A DNA stretch of 64,000 nucleotides, from the NCBI GenBank assembly GCA_014905825.1, contig JACGCN010000002.1, forward strand, positions 930,001 to 994,000. The letters are read 5' to 3'. The translations under genes and the position numbers were made by a program. This stretch comes from Lyophyllum atratum. Lineage: Eukaryota > Basidiomycota > Agaricomycetes > Agaricales > Lyophyllaceae. The notes beneath the pieces are model-generated. The model was given only the letters and a program-made list of their open reading frames with translations. It was not told where the DNA came from and made no database searches. This document shows, one piece after another, positions 46,291 to 58,187 of the stretch. How positions within the stretch are numbered: position 1 is the first letter of the stretch; each line of letters begins with the position of its first letter.

Positions 46291-47360
46291 CTAGGCGAGC
46301 GGATATATGATGGACAAGCGACGGAAACTGACGAAGGAGCTCAGAGACGCTTGCGAGGTGAACCGAGCGAGAAGACATATGGCGCGAGTGCCAAGGAGTT
46401 TGCTGTTCGCAAAAGGGCCTGAGGTCGCAAGTTTCATGAATACCTAGCGCTATTGATGATATGGCAAAGCAGCCATATCCACCCTCCACCCATTTCGCAG
46501 AGTGTATGTATCATTCGCGGAGCCGGGTCAAGACCCAGTGAGAGAAGGTTCTCGGACCTCATGATGGATTTTTGAACTTGACAATGAGCAGTCAGATGAC
46601 GCCAAAAAGCCTTTAGAGCCGTCGCGTGGACCACAAGTTCCTAGCGCGGAACGGGCAAGCAGATAATTCCTCGAGCAAAGGCTCCGACGTAAGCGCGAGG
46701 GGGGCCACAAGGGGCTAGGACGACGCGGACTTCGGTGTGGGCGACGGACATGTTCAATTCCAAGCTTCCTTCCACTGTAAATGTGCTTCTTGGTGAAAGA
46801 GTCAACTATGGGTCCACTTCGGCCGGTATACGGAGTTCTCCAAGCATAACACAATCGAAACTCGGAGTAGAGGTCATTCTATTCACCTGCGGTGTCAGAG
46901 GTGGGGAGAAGAAGATTGACGGGAGAACGCGCGACGAAACCGGTCGTGGTGTCGAAGTTTGAAGACTGTGTTAGATACAGCTTACCTGCGAATGATAACT
47001 CTCACCGAAGTAGGAAGCATTACTAGCAGGTGGTCGAGGAAAGCAACACGCGTTGTGGCGTTTTGTCAATAATTTCATTTGGGGTCGTTATCTAATTGAA
47101 ATAAAGCATGTAGGAGTAGGTGTTATGTTTTTTTTCTTCTACTTTACATGAACGACGCAATGTGCCCTGTAGTATTGCAGTTGAACATAGGTATCCAAGA
47201 CCTCAGTCAAAAGAACAGCGATGAGAGTAGGGATTAGATAGGGCGGTGAAGCACGGTGGTGGTACAAATTCCATGAATATGCTAGATGTCGAAGGGTATA
47301 TTGATAAGTAAAAACACAGGGGTCGGGACGGTATCGATGAGTGTGACGGAGTGGGGGGAT
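46291..47360. other. Intergenic stretch without recognised gene
   Basis: About 1.1 kb between the tandem repeat and the small membrane gene. Minus-strand frames near 46528-46854 are basic and low in complexity, with no family signature. Nothing further is seen. Confidence 0.45.
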
Positions 47361-48014
47361 TCAGTGGTAGCTTTTCCCGCCGAAAGGTCGACCAAAGCGC
47401 ATCCAAGGAACTTTTGAACGCGCGGGCGTGGACCGAGACGCCTGGCGTGTGTGTGATGAACTGCGTCGTTTTCGATTGTTCGTCTGGATCTGGGCATCAT
47501 AATGCGGAGTCAGCGCGGTGTATGGGGTATGCGCAGCAGGATGGTATTACCTTATGACGAAGTAAAATGAGTTTGGCCATGTTGGCGGGTGGCCCATTGT
47601 CCCTGAAGGGATTACCTGCCGATAAACATCAGTAACACGACTCTGGGGAGTCTGGGGTGAGCTTACGCGACGCAACAACAGCTAGCCCAGCCTCATGAGC
47701 ATCGAGGCATTCGTCCACTGCCATGAGAGAGAGCCATAGCGCGGGCATGAAAATATAGACGAAGAGCAGAGCAGCGATTGAGCTCAGCATCATGAGGGCC
47801 AACATTGTCGCGGCGGACGGCGCTGAGGCGCGACGAGGCTTTGCCCCAGACAGAGGGAAAGAATGCTGACGGGGAGGGAGTTGACCTGTACACCCATTTG
47901 TTGGGGGAAATTATTAGCATCCCAACCGAACGATTTCCATTTATTATGTCAGCATGATCGCGTTACGCCCCGTGATCTTGATCGCTAACCTTATTTCGTC
48001 TCGAACTTCCATGA
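47361..48014 (-). CDS. Small basic single-pass membrane protein, unknown
   Basis: Built from exons too short to stand out. The central exon encodes MLALMMLSSIAALLFVYIFM and PALWLSLMAVDECLDAHEAG, one long hydrophobic span. After in-phase GT-AG introns it continues NPFRDNGPPANMAKLILLRH, then a basic tail (NNRKRRSSSHTRQ, WMRFGRPFGGKSYH) with the stop at 47361-47363. An upstream exon starting at 48014 (MEVRDEIRLAIKITG) joins in phase through a consensus intron with a clear CTAAT branch site near its 3' end. Its ATG overlaps the tafazzin ATG on the other strand, so the real start may be the internal ATG at 47805. I do not recognise the family. The consistent phasing of three introns is the main support. 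Confidence 0.45.
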
Positions 48015-49191
48015 GCGGTGTGCTGACCAGGGCAACGGTAACAGCGGTGGGCCTCACCTGTAAAGCTGCTCTCAACTTCGGCTTCTGCTCAGTCACTGTC
48101 AACGGCTTCCACAACCTCAGGGATGCCCTCGCCAGCAGCTGCAGAAACAATGGCCAGGGCGTTGTCACAGGTCGGCTTGCCGATTGCCTCATCAACAGTT
48201 TATCCTCGCTGACCAAAACATAGTTTCCAATCACATCTCGACGTACGTTCTATGCTTCTTATGGAAGTGTTCTCACAGCCTAAACCTGTGTTCTATTCAG
48301 CCTCGATGATCCTGTTACCTGGGGAGTCCTTCCGGCCAGCTACTATCTGAGTTCGCGAACAACGCGATGGGCATTGGGTGCTTCAGACATCATGTTCACC
48401 AATCCGTGGGTTTACCTTATTTTCACGACCTGCTTAGATACACGCTTACTCATCTCTGATAGCAAGTATCTTCGCCACTTTCTTCAGGCTCGGTCAGATA
48501 TTAGAAACCTTCCGGGGTAAAGGCGTCCATCAGCCCGCGGTAGATCTCGCGATTCACAAGCTCAACCAGGGTGATTGGGTATGGAGCGCCTTTCTTCCAC
48601 ATCCACAACGACCATAACCGTACCTTCCCTCCCTAGATCCACCTTTATGGCGAAGGGAAGGTCACCCAGCAAGAACACTATCCGCAACACAAAAACGGTA
48701 TGGGATATCTTCCCAGGTTTAAATGGGGCGTGTACGTGTATTGATTCTATCACGCGGGTTGGTTACGAAGTTTCGGTCTTCACACCAGGGGCCGCATCAT
48801 CATGGAGACTTCAACACCTCCTGTGGTGATACCGGTTTGGCTCACTGGGTTCGACAAACTAATGCCTGAAGGGCGGCCCTTTCCCTACAAATACTTTCCT
48901 TGCCCTGGCGCCCGCCTGAGCGTGACCTTTGGCAGTCCCATCCCCGCCGAAGATATCCAACAGGCTCTTGGTGCATTTGGCTCTTCGTGTCCAACGCCTT
49001 CGGACCCCCCTTCGCCGATAAACACACAAAGGCCAGAGGGCTGGATCAAAGATCGATTAGAACAGGAGGAGCATCCATCTTCGATACGAGAGCGGGACCT
49101 AGTCAAAGTTAGAGCGGCTGTCACTTCGATCGTTCAGCAAGGAGTAGAATCTTTGGGCAGATCCGTATGTGGTGACACTCTCAAACCATGA
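48013..49191 (+). CDS. TAZ1: Tafazzin, cardiolipin transacylase
   Basis: Mitochondrial phospholipid-lysophospholipid transacylase that remodels cardiolipin. The product starts MSGVLTRATVTAVGLTCKAA and continues GFCSVTVNGFHNLRDAL. The catalytic HxxxxD motif reads SNHISTLDDPVTWG after two introns are removed, the second falling inside the motif. Then come TTRWALGASDIMFTNPVFS, FRLGQILETFRGKGVHQPAV, IHLYGEGKVTQQEHYPQ, LPRFKWGVGRIIMET and LTGFDKLMPEGRPFPYKYF, ending at 49189-49191. All joins are in phase. The substrate-binding GEGK block is intact, so the enzyme should be active. Confidence 0.93.
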
Positions 49192-49278
49192 TATGTGTGG
49201 AAGATCAACAAAAAAGCCCTGATTTAACACGTAGATTATGCTAGCGAATACCCAAGATATAGTTTCGGTTCTAATTAT

Positions 49279-51731
49279 CTACAGCTGTTGTTTTCCAAGC
49301 ACATTATGAATATCTAACAGGGTCTGCAACCGTTTGTGAAGGGTTTTGATCTCCTCGATATTCATGGCCTTCTGGCTTGGTGCTTGGAGTTGGCTGGTAG
49401 GGGGTTGGACGCCTATCGGTGTCGACGCGATCGCGTAGTTCTTGGGAGGTGCATCCACGGAAGCCCGCACAGTCGTGCATGAAAGCATGTGCTGCACATC
49501 AGTCTGTCCTGGGTAGAACCACACTGTTGTTGCCTGCCAATTCAATCGGTCATTCTGGGTACTCTGCTTGCAACGCACGAATATACTTACAATCGTGAGG
49601 TAGAACGTGACCATCATGAGACCCTCGGCCCAGTTAGTCTTGGAGTCGGATGTGACGTGGTTGACCAAGAAGCAAGCTCCAAGAAGGACCGCGACTTCGA
49701 ACATGTCAAACAGCAGGGACAGGGGTTTGTGCGAGAACCATGCGAAGAGGACCAGCAGAGGTAACCATAATAGCATGAATTGTATCCCGAGGTCAATGGA
49801 GCGGCCTTGGGCGAGCTCAGTAGAGATGTGAGCTTGTTCCCCGCGGTAGCGCTTGAGGAGGTGGCGTCGGGCGAAGTAAACGGTCGAAAGGATGCCATCC
49901 GCGGAATATGATACCAGTGGTAAGAGGAAGATACCGAACCATCTGTGTAACAAATTTCAATCAGGGGGGTAACTTGTACACAACCGGGAAGGGACCTACT
50001 CTTCCATGATGCCGGACGACTTCCTCATCGGTTTAACATTGCTTACTAGCTAAATCGCTCCAGCTCGTTAATGTGGAAACCGGAATGGAACAATGACGAC
50101 ATACAAATTCAGACGTAACACCTAAGAGGACGACAGTGATAATGAGTACGACGATACAGAACCACGGATTAACAGCCGGCTCTTCTTCCTCCAGTTTTGC
50201 GATGTCAGCTTTGAAGGATGCGGGCGCATTGGGATGCTCATGCAGGTTGTCCGTGTCTCCAGGTGGTCTATGCAAGTAGAACCTAGAGCAGACATATCTA
50301 CGAACAGCGAACCGATAATAAAAATATGGTGATAAATCAATAAATACCATCTGAGCACGCACATAATAAGCAGGAATATTGCCAGAGCTCGGCTTAATTT
50401 CAGGAAGTCGCCCCGCACACTGTCGCTGACTGCAGCCGCGACACCTATAGTTCCAGGGGCAACGGCACGGTCAAGAGCGCTGAAGAAGGTTGCCGGCAGC
50501 AATAGCGTTAGTGCTCTGGAATGACAAAAGATAAGTGAGATGGTGGGACCGGAAGGAGATGGAATATGTACCCGATTGTCAGAAGGGTGTTATTCAAGGA
50601 GACCACGTGGGGATGTAAGTCTTGGGTTAGAACGCGAGCGCCTCCAGTGAGAAAAGCAGTTCCTGGAACGAGCAGAAGTCGAAGCAGGACAACACCTTTG
50701 GTAGGGTCAGCTATTGCGAGAATGGCAGAAGCGGGTTGGCAGCGTACCAGTGACTGTTGATTGCAGGAGCTTCAACCTGTGATGTCGGGTCAAACTCGAA
50801 AAAGAAAGGCTGCGTCATGAAATATCCACACGCACTCGCATTTGGTCAAGAGAACGATGGCCAACGATGTTTCGACTGCACTGTAGGGAACGTAAACAAG
50901 CAGCTCGAACCAGTCGGGTAGGATAACGAACTTGTTTAATGTGATAATGATGAGATCACCCAAAGCCCTTCCGCAGTACATCGCCAACTGTTCGCCCCCA
51001 TAGTCGAGGATCTTGCTGAGAGGCATGATTGCAACGAAGCACACTGTGAACTGAAGTGTCAAGATTGGCCTCCTCCAGGAATCAAGATGTAGAGCATACA
51101 CATAAACTTGGCGACATGAGAGACGTTTGAATGTTGGACTGCCCATGCAATTGGTACGAAGATGAGGAGGACGTTGAGCCCTGGACATTCCTTCAAGGTC
51201 ATTCCCCATCACCAATTTATGAAGTAGCGCAGACTTACACGAGAATCTAACAAATGCTCTCATACTAGCTCCCCAGCCTACACTGGTCTTGCCCTCCCCC
51301 TTCAGTCTCTCCCACGCAGTAAGGGGCTTCGTGAACACTCTCGATATCCTGGCCAACCTCCCCTCCGGTTCTTCTGTCACAGTATCTGACGAAAACTGAC
51401 TTTCGGCATCCGCTTCCCGGGCGCTCCAGAGAACTTCGACACCTTGATTATTGGGCCTCATAAGACTGACCGAGAAAGGCCGCGTGGGTGTTGGCATGGA
51501 TGGCATGGAGGGTGTGCGGACTGGAGGGCCCAGATCGACATGGTTGAATCTCGAGTCAATCCCGCCAGGGATGGTGACATGCCGCGTGCTTATAGCATCG
51601 TCGCTCCAGATGCTATGGCCTGAGTCCAGCACACTATGACCGATGGTTCCGATTGAAGAGCGTGGTCGGCTCGTGTGACGTGTTAATGATTCCAAGGCGC
51701 GTTGGCGATGGCGGTTTCCATCTCTTTCCAT
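49279..51731 (-). CDS. CAX-type cation/H+ exchanger, copy 1
   Basis: Calcium/cation antiporter superfamily, probably a vacuolar-membrane exchanger. A long cytosolic Ser/Arg-rich N-terminus (MERDGNRHRQRALESL) precedes NVLLIFVPIAWAVQH and KILDYGGEQLAMYCGRALGD. The first signature repeat is LIIITLNNAVETSLAIVLLT, formed across an intron, and retains its acidic residue. Then follow GTAFLTGGARVLTQDLHPHV, YVCSRFYLHRPPGD, the second repeat as FGIFLLPLVSYSADGILSTV, and IQFMLLWLPLLVLFAWFSHK, with the conserved TNWAEGLMMVTFYLTIV. The C-terminal tail is amphipathic. In the second repeat the canonical acidic Glu of GNAAE is not present; Asp occurs two positions away. The ion is not predictable. Confidence 0.83.
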
Positions 51732-52101
51732 ATTTTTAGTGGTGTTTGCGTTGTTGATGAGTGAGACCAGCTCAAACTCTGCCTAAAAGATCGGGGAAAG
51801 AGAGCCAGCTCCTTGAAATTGTTCCCTTCGAAAACGGCAGTTTAAGTAGGATCGGCTATATCTGCGGCATGCTTCACCGCCATCAATAGTTGCGCACTGC
51901 CTCACAGCACTTCTGTCATCCTAAAATAGCACTGGTTACCAGGGACGAGATATCGAGTTTAGACTCAACGAGACAAATATGCATTACTTGAGCGAACGGG
52001 TATCGTAGATACCTTGGAAGGTGGTATTGTGAGGCAGTAAAGGGTAATAATTAGGCGTGGAATTGACACAGACAGAGAAGTGTTGTCAGTGTTCTATTAA
52101 A

Positions 52102-54255
52102 TTACTCATGACCTCCAGCACCTTTCGCAGCCTCAGCAACAAAAGCTGTCAAAGCCTCTGCCACGCTTCCGCAATGGGGGAGCGAAAGTTCGTGTTCAAT
52201 ACCAAGCAAAAGCTTGATCTCTGGTTGGCCAGGGTAGAACCATGCACAGAGTGACTGTTGATCGCTGATATTAAAGAATGACGCGAATCGAGGGCATGTC
52301 CACCTACGATCATACAATAGAAGGACACCATGGCAAACCCTTCAGCCCAGTTGGTCTTTGCATCAGCAGTCACGTAGTTTACAATGAAACAAGCGCCTAG
52401 GAGGACCGCAATTTCGAAGAAATCTAAGTATTGGTGTAAGCTTTATTCACGGAGTCATAGTTTACAGACACACCAAAAAGGAGTGACATGGGTTTGCCGA
52501 TCCACCATCCAAGCATGACGAGAAAAGGCATCCAAAAGAGTGTGAATTGAATACTAAGATCAATTGCTCGAGCCTTGGCTAATTCTGGAGGGGGCGCCGG
52601 CTCCTTGAAAAAGTGCTTGAACATATAACGGATGAAATAAACGATTGCAACGAAGCCATTTGCGGCCCATGACACGATTGGAAGCAGGAACATGCCAAAC
52701 CACCTAACAAAAGTTAGAGAGAGATCAAGATTGAGATGGAGAAGGGGCGTACTCTTCTTCAATTTTCCCAATCTCACGGACGAACTCGATACTTTCAACC
52801 AGCTAACAATAATGACATTGAGATGTAATTAGGCTGTGCGGAGAAGGTACCCACCCATTCAGTGGTGGCAGCCATGATGGCGATACTGATGGTGAGGACA
52901 ACGATTAGGACATATTGGTTTGCTTTCGGTTCCTTGGTATCCAACTCCTTTTCTTCTTCTTTCATTGCAGCCGGAGCTGCGGAGTCGAGAAGGAGGGCAT
53001 TCCCGTCACCTGGGGGATTATGGAGGAAGATACGAGAGCATATGTAACTTTGAATCATAACCGGTCAATAATTTGCAGTTTTGAATAGATCAACACTTAC
53101 ACCACTAGCAGAATGACAGCTAAGCCGCGACTCATGACAAGGAAGATGTGACGTGTCTCGTCACTGACGATGAGGCCAACTGAGACCTGCTCCGTCAGTT
53201 GCCTTCCAACCCCACGATCAAGCGCGGCAAAGAATGCGGCAGGAAGGAGAAGGCTCAAAACACTTCGAATTGTCATCAGCTGAGATAGCCCGAGCGCCAA
53301 CCGGTCTTTACACACCCTATCATGAGTAAAGTATGATTCAATTGGACCAAATGTGGATGTAGATCTTGGTGCATGATCATCGCGCCTCCTGTGACGAAAG
53401 CGGCTCCAGGTATAAGGAGGAGATGGAGGATAACCACACCTAATGGGCGCATATACAGATGAGCTTGACTCGTATTGTACCCGGATAGGACATACCGACG
53501 ACAGTGGCCTGCAACAGTTTTAATCTTCCCCACAGGTGAGTCATCATACCAATAGACGAAATAATCTGACTTACTCGCATTTCGTGAGAAGTATTATCGA
53601 CAAGGTAGCCTCGACGACACTATATTGGTACGCGTTAGAAGAGCAAGCCTTCTTATAAGCGTGACGCACTTATTCAGAGTGACCACAAGAAGATCACCAA
53701 GCTGTGTTCCTAGATACAAGGCCATCTGTTCGCCACCCCAGTCGAACAACCATTCCAGGGGAACGAGGGCCAGAAAACAAACTTGACAAAATGCAAATGT
53801 TATCAGTTTGGTTACGGTGTGCATGTTCCAAATCACGGCTTACACGTAAAAGTTAGGGTAGGAGGGAATACCTCACCGTGACCTAGAAAATGCCCGATCC
53901 ATGCAAGGGGTATAAATACAACAAACAGATTCAACCCTGATACACGAGTTAACATCTTATGCGCAGGAAACAGGGAGCGGCAAACCGTACACGAAGAAAA
54001 GGCAATGGCGCGCAGGCTCTGTACAACTCCAATCTTTCTTTTCCCCTTCCTCGTGAACCTGTCCCAGAAACGAGTCAAGCCAGCCTCAAGATCTTGTAAC
54101 TCAGTTAGACGAGAACGGCCAGTTTCGGGGTTGTGAGGAGAGGTTCTTCCACTGTCGCCTGGACTGGGGGCGGTGGCTTTCTCCACATCAACTGGCCTTC
54201 CGTTAAAAGTCCTTTGACGGGTCACTGCCGTTGAATTTGTGCCGAAATCCGCCAT
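52102..54255 (-). CDS. CAX-type cation/H+ exchanger, copy 2
   Basis: Tandem paralogue of the gene at 49279, same strand, with 370 bp between the stop of this gene and the start of the next. It starts MADFGTNSTAVTRQRTF, with an N-terminal acidic/basic helix. Membrane parts include GLNLFVVFIPLAWIGHFLGH, EWLFDWGGEQMALYLGTQLG, DLLVVTLN at the first repeat, HLLLIPGAAFVTGGAMIMHQ, YICSRIFLHNPPGDG, ILTISIAIMAATTEWV and WFGMFLLPIVSWAANGFVAI at the second repeat. IQFTLFWMPFLVMLGWWIGK and VTADAKTNWAEGFAMVSFY follow. About ten introns. The second repeat has Asn (WAANG) where the canonical exchanger has Glu. Confidence 0.83.
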
Positions 54256-54728
54256 TCGAGGGCATACAAGTGCAGGACAGGTGCGGGAGGCCGAGGATGG
54301 AAGACCTTAGACGCGTTGAGGTGGGTGGATTGGTGGCATCATCATCATCACATTCCTCTTTTCAATGAAACGGAACGTGTCCGCCCGTTGGCAGCCTTGA
54401 TATCTGTTTCCACGGGTGACAGCATCAATGGACGCAACTTCGACTAGCTAGTTTGGAGCTAGACCGATCTTGCTCCAAATGCGGTGCCTTACGTAACTAT
54501 ATAGGCTTGGCAAGGTCAGTAACGTCTACTCGTAACTCAGCCCAGCACACCCAGCTACACTCAGGCCAGTACAGTAACCCCAGGCCCAATTCATCCCGTT
54601 CGTCCTTGCAGGGCCTCGCAAGGATTGCGTATATATTGAACACGCAATATCTTCGGCGTTGGAGTTTAATGGGCACGAACTAGAGTTTAATCAACACCAT
54701 CTGCTGTGAGTTGTCGACTTCGTAACTC
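54256..54728. other. Divergent promoter region
   Basis: About 470 bp shared by CAX copy 2 (-) and the F-box gene (+). It contains a CAT-repeat tract at about 54336-54352 and an ACGCGT at about 54311. No gene is seen. Confidence 0.45.
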
Positions 54729-56435
54729 ATGGATTCAAAGTCTTTGTCAAAACTCCTACTTCGCGTAGACCACATCTTGCTTGAGCATCATGGATCCAGA
54801 GACCCAGCCGTAGTTTCCGCCCTTCGAAAAGAAATCGAAGGCTGTCTTGAACGGCTGGATGAAACGCGAGCCTCCCTGATGAGCCAAACTCGGCATCACC
54901 GGGCGAGAAGTGTGGAAGCGCCCTTCCTTCTGGGTACAAGCCGCCATAAAAAACCCCTTCAAGTCGTGGTGGAAACTATGATCGCACTCAAATCCCATCT
55001 CAACCTCCTTGCACCGATCTCGCGGCTCCCTACCGAAATCCTTCATTACATTTTTTCCCTCAGGGTCAGGCATTGTCTTGACTCGTTCCGTATGTCCATC
55101 ATGAGTGTCACCAGGAGTCCAATAAACACTCTAGCCTGGATCGCAGTCACGCACGTCTGTCGTAGATGGCGCGAAACCGTCATCAACGATCCGAATCTTT
55201 GGACTCAGGTTTCGCCTTCAGAGTCAAGTTGGGCCACGGAGATGCTTTTGCGATCCCATCACCAGCCTTTATTTGTTAAAGCGGACCTTTTTGATCTACA
55301 TTCTGACGGTGTTGACGCTGCAATACTCGTTCTACAGGAGCTTTCTAGGATTCGTGAGTTGACGCTCGTCATCCCGAACGCTAACGTTGTTGGGGCGAAG
55401 CTTATACAGCCTGCACCTATTCTGCACTCCTTTGCTGTACGGGTCTTTCGTCCGTTCACGTCACCGTCCCTCCAGGAACCGTTCCTCGCTGGTACGGCCC
55501 CGTGCCTGCGTCGTCTCTCACTAGAAAACTGCCAGATCCCACGAGATAGTCCTTTTTTAAATCAACTCACCCATCTCCGCCTGGCGGATTCTCAGTTGAT
55601 GCTAGACATGGCACAATTTCTTGCCATCCTTCGGGATCTAGACAACCTCATGGAGCTCTTTATCACCAACATCACCTTGATGGCCCCTCTTTCCGAGGTC
55701 CAGGTTGAGATAATGGTGCCCGTGACATTGCCGCGTTTGGTGACGCTGACTGTTACAGATTTTCCCACTATCTTCCTTCGGAAACTTCACCTTCCTTCAA
55801 GCCCTGACATGCACCTAGCCTTTTCGTTACGTCGGGTCTCGACATCCGAGGGCCTTAGCTTCATGATTTCCTCCATCCTTCGGTATTTCACCGAAGCTAC
55901 TGCACCCACGCGCTCGCTGGCCATAGAAAAAATGCAATCCTTTCTGAGAATAGGACGACTGCAGGACCATGTCTCCGGGGCAAACCGATGTTTGAATGTT
56001 CGGTTTACCAACACCCTCTTTCCTATGGTCTCACGGATCGTAGCAGCTTTCCTAGCACATCCACCAATCGGGGATTACCTCCACGTTCTCGACGTCAGAG
56101 GACCAGACCTAAGAATAGTGAAACAGGGAAGCGCACGTCTCAAGGAATTGCGGACAATAATTTTTGATCAAGAATCAGCCATAGAATGGCTTGCATCCAT
56201 CGTCAAACCAGAGGTTCTGGACATATATCCTCGCCTTCAGACCATCGCTTTCGCGAGTCCAGTGTTCTCACTACAATGGTATGGCTCGAGGGCGCTCGCA
56301 CAACTGGTGACTTACCTGACCTCACGCATTCAAACTCATTCCCGTATCGAAACGCTGAAGCTGAGCGAACTAGACTATTCAGAATCAGTCACCGCTCAGC
56401 TGCAAGGTCTTGTTCCGCAAATTTTATGTTACTGA
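54729..56435 (+). CDS. F-box protein with LRR-like C-terminus
   Basis: Single uninterrupted reading frame of 568 residues. A coiled N-terminal segment (LRKEIEGCLERLDETRASLM) precedes an F-box at about residues 95-155: ISRLPTEILHYIFSL, then TLAWIAVTHVCRRWRETVIN and DPNLWTQV, the typical agaricomycete form. The rest is leucine-rich with irregular repeats (LQELSRIRELTLVIPNA, LRRLSLENCQI, LNQLTHLRLADSQL), suited to bind a substrate for SCF ubiquitin ligase. Such genes form very large families in mushrooms. The substrate is unknown. It is intronless in an otherwise intron-dense region. Confidence 0.88.
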   Translation: MDSKSLSKLLLRVDHILLEHHGSRDPAVVSALRKEIEGCLERLDETRASLMSQTRHHRARSVEAPFLLGTSRHKKPLQVVVETMIALKSHLNLLAPISRLPTEILHYIFSLRVRHCLDSFRMSIMSVTRSPINTLAWIAVTHVCRRWRETVINDPNLWTQVSPSESSWATEMLLRSHHQPLFVKADLFDLHSDGVDAAILVLQELSRIRELTLVIPNANVVGAKLIQPAPILHSFAVRVFRPFTSPSLQEPFLAGTAPCLRRLSLENCQIPRDSPFLNQLTHLRLADSQLMLDMAQFLAILRDLDNLMELFITNITLMAPLSEVQVEIMVPVTLPRLVTLTVTDFPTIFLRKLHLPSSPDMHLAFSLRRVSTSEGLSFMISSILRYFTEATAPTRSLAIEKMQSFLRIGRLQDHVSGANRCLNVRFTNTLFPMVSRIVAAFLAHPPIGDYLHVLDVRGPDLRIVKQGSARLKELRTIIFDQESAIEWLASIVKPEVLDIYPRLQTIAFASPVFSLQWYGSRALAQLVTYLTSRIQTHSRIETLKLSELDYSESVTAQLQGLVPQILCY

Positions 56436-56648
56436 GAGTGAAACACTCAAGGTCGACGAAGATCGCCCGCCCCTGAGGTGAGGTTTGATGTTTGTCCCTC
56501 AGCTCCCTTTCTCAAGGCGTTCGAAAAATAGGATTTTATTGTGGACGCCTCTGCCCCCACTATGGGAATCTAATGCGGTCCCCGCAGCCTTTGGCGAGCT
56601 CCGCTATCGTTTCAACACCGGCAAAATTACTATACAATTTACAATCTA

Positions 56649-58187
56649 CTACGGAAGAATCACTGAGGCATGATCTTTGGTGTAGCGACCAATTGCTTCA
56701 TTTGGAGATGGAATGGATTTTCGCCAGGCAGACTGTGCCGCATGGAGCAGGAGCACAAATGCTTGGCCCTCGGGGCTATGAGCATCGGGTGCACTAGGTG
56801 TCTTGAAGGTGTATGGGTCGACGGTACCCTGGAGCCATCCTTGGTCATCGATGTTCGTCTTGATGAATGCGAGAGCCTTGTTGGCCGCAGGGATCAACGT
56901 GGTATCATTGGTAAAGGTCGCCATACGGTACGTCACTGACGCCAATAACGCGGTGGAAGAGGTATCTGTGAACGATGTCGGTGAGTCGATGACGTTGAAA
57001 AGACCGCCATTGCGTTTCTAGAATATACGACATCAATCTTGATTTTGTGTCATGAGCATCGCGAATTCGCTTACCTGGAAGGACCATGCGGTAGTGGATA
57101 TCTCCTGGATCCACTCCGTGAGATTTGCTTGTTGCTTGGCGAAAAGGTGTGCGTCAGAGGAGTGATTGAGAGTTTGAAGAACGCGAAGCATCCCCGCGGC
57201 CGCCCATGCGTTACCTGGAAGGGGATGTTATCTCGGAGAAGCCCTACGTCATTTTGTCAACACACCTGTGCCCCAGTGCGCATCGTCCTGATACGCCCCA
57301 AGTGTAATATGGCGCCATAGACCCGAGCTGTCTCTCAAGGCATTACGGTAAAGGCGGCACTGGTCATAGGCAACCTGCAGCAACGCGCGCCCGCGACTAC
57401 CCCCTTGCAGAGCGCCGAAATAGGCAATGAACGGTGGCACCATGTAGACAAAGTCAGCCCTGCAGGCAGAACGATTGAACGTCGAAGAAATTTACCAGGA
57501 ACACAAGGAACATTCTAACGTACCATAATTGAACCTCGTCCTGTCGGTGAGAGATTGCTCCTTCGGCCGATCGGGGGACATGGTTAAGAAGGTGTTCAAG
57601 CTGCCCATTTGCAGCCTTTGCAAAGATCGTCGAAGTGAGATCAGGACGAGTCCAGTTCGCCAAGAGAACGGCCACACCGATGCCTTGATAGGACAATCAT
57701 CTATCAGCCATTCCATTGCAAAAATGTAAGAGGGTCACGAACTTGCAGGGTCGGCGGCAGATCCTTGGTTTGCTATCAAAGGAAGGGAATCCGCGGGTTT
57801 TTTCGAGACTGTTCTAGAAACATAGCCGTTGAAAATGAATCCAAGCATGTTGTCTTTGTCGACGTACTTGACAGCGATTTGCAATACATCGGAGGCATTG
57901 AGGGACGCGTCCAGATGAGCAGGAGGAGGGAAAGCAGTAGGCTCAAAGACCGATAGAGCAGGCCAGGATTGTTCTGTGAGTGCCTCGGCAGCAGTTCCCA
58001 ACTCCCAGCTACAGTGCAAAGCCCGTTACATTTCTTTCAGCGTCACCAGAGATTGAAGCAGTTACCTCGCACGTGCGCTTTCGATCAGCCTTGCGCGAAC
58101 ATTTGCAACGGTAGCGTTGCTGAGACCATCCTGAATCGAGGCCAGAGCACCAGAAGCAAGTAGCAGCCCATTGATCCAGGGAACCAT
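56649..58187 (-). CDS. Six-hairpin glycosidase, GH105/GH88-like, secreted
   Basis: Alpha/alpha-barrel glycosidase of the type that acts on unsaturated uronyl residues from pectin. It starts at 58187 with MVPWINGLLLASGALASIQD, a clear signal peptide. Then come SWELGTAAEALTEQSWPALS, KYVDKDNMLGFIFNGY, YQGIGVAVLLANWTRPDLTS and VQLWADFVYMVPPFIAYFG, where Asp of WADFVYM is the likely catalytic-site residue. GNAWAAAGMLRVLQT and SSTALLASVTYRMATF follow, then PEGQAFVLLLHAAQSAW, with the stop at 56649. Introns are consensus and in phase where checked. The substrate is inferred only from the fold. Confidence 0.78.

Noticed and set aside
46528..46962. Open frames on both strands downstream of the terpene synthase
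   Set aside because: Arg/Pro-rich, without homology that I can recognise and without phased introns.
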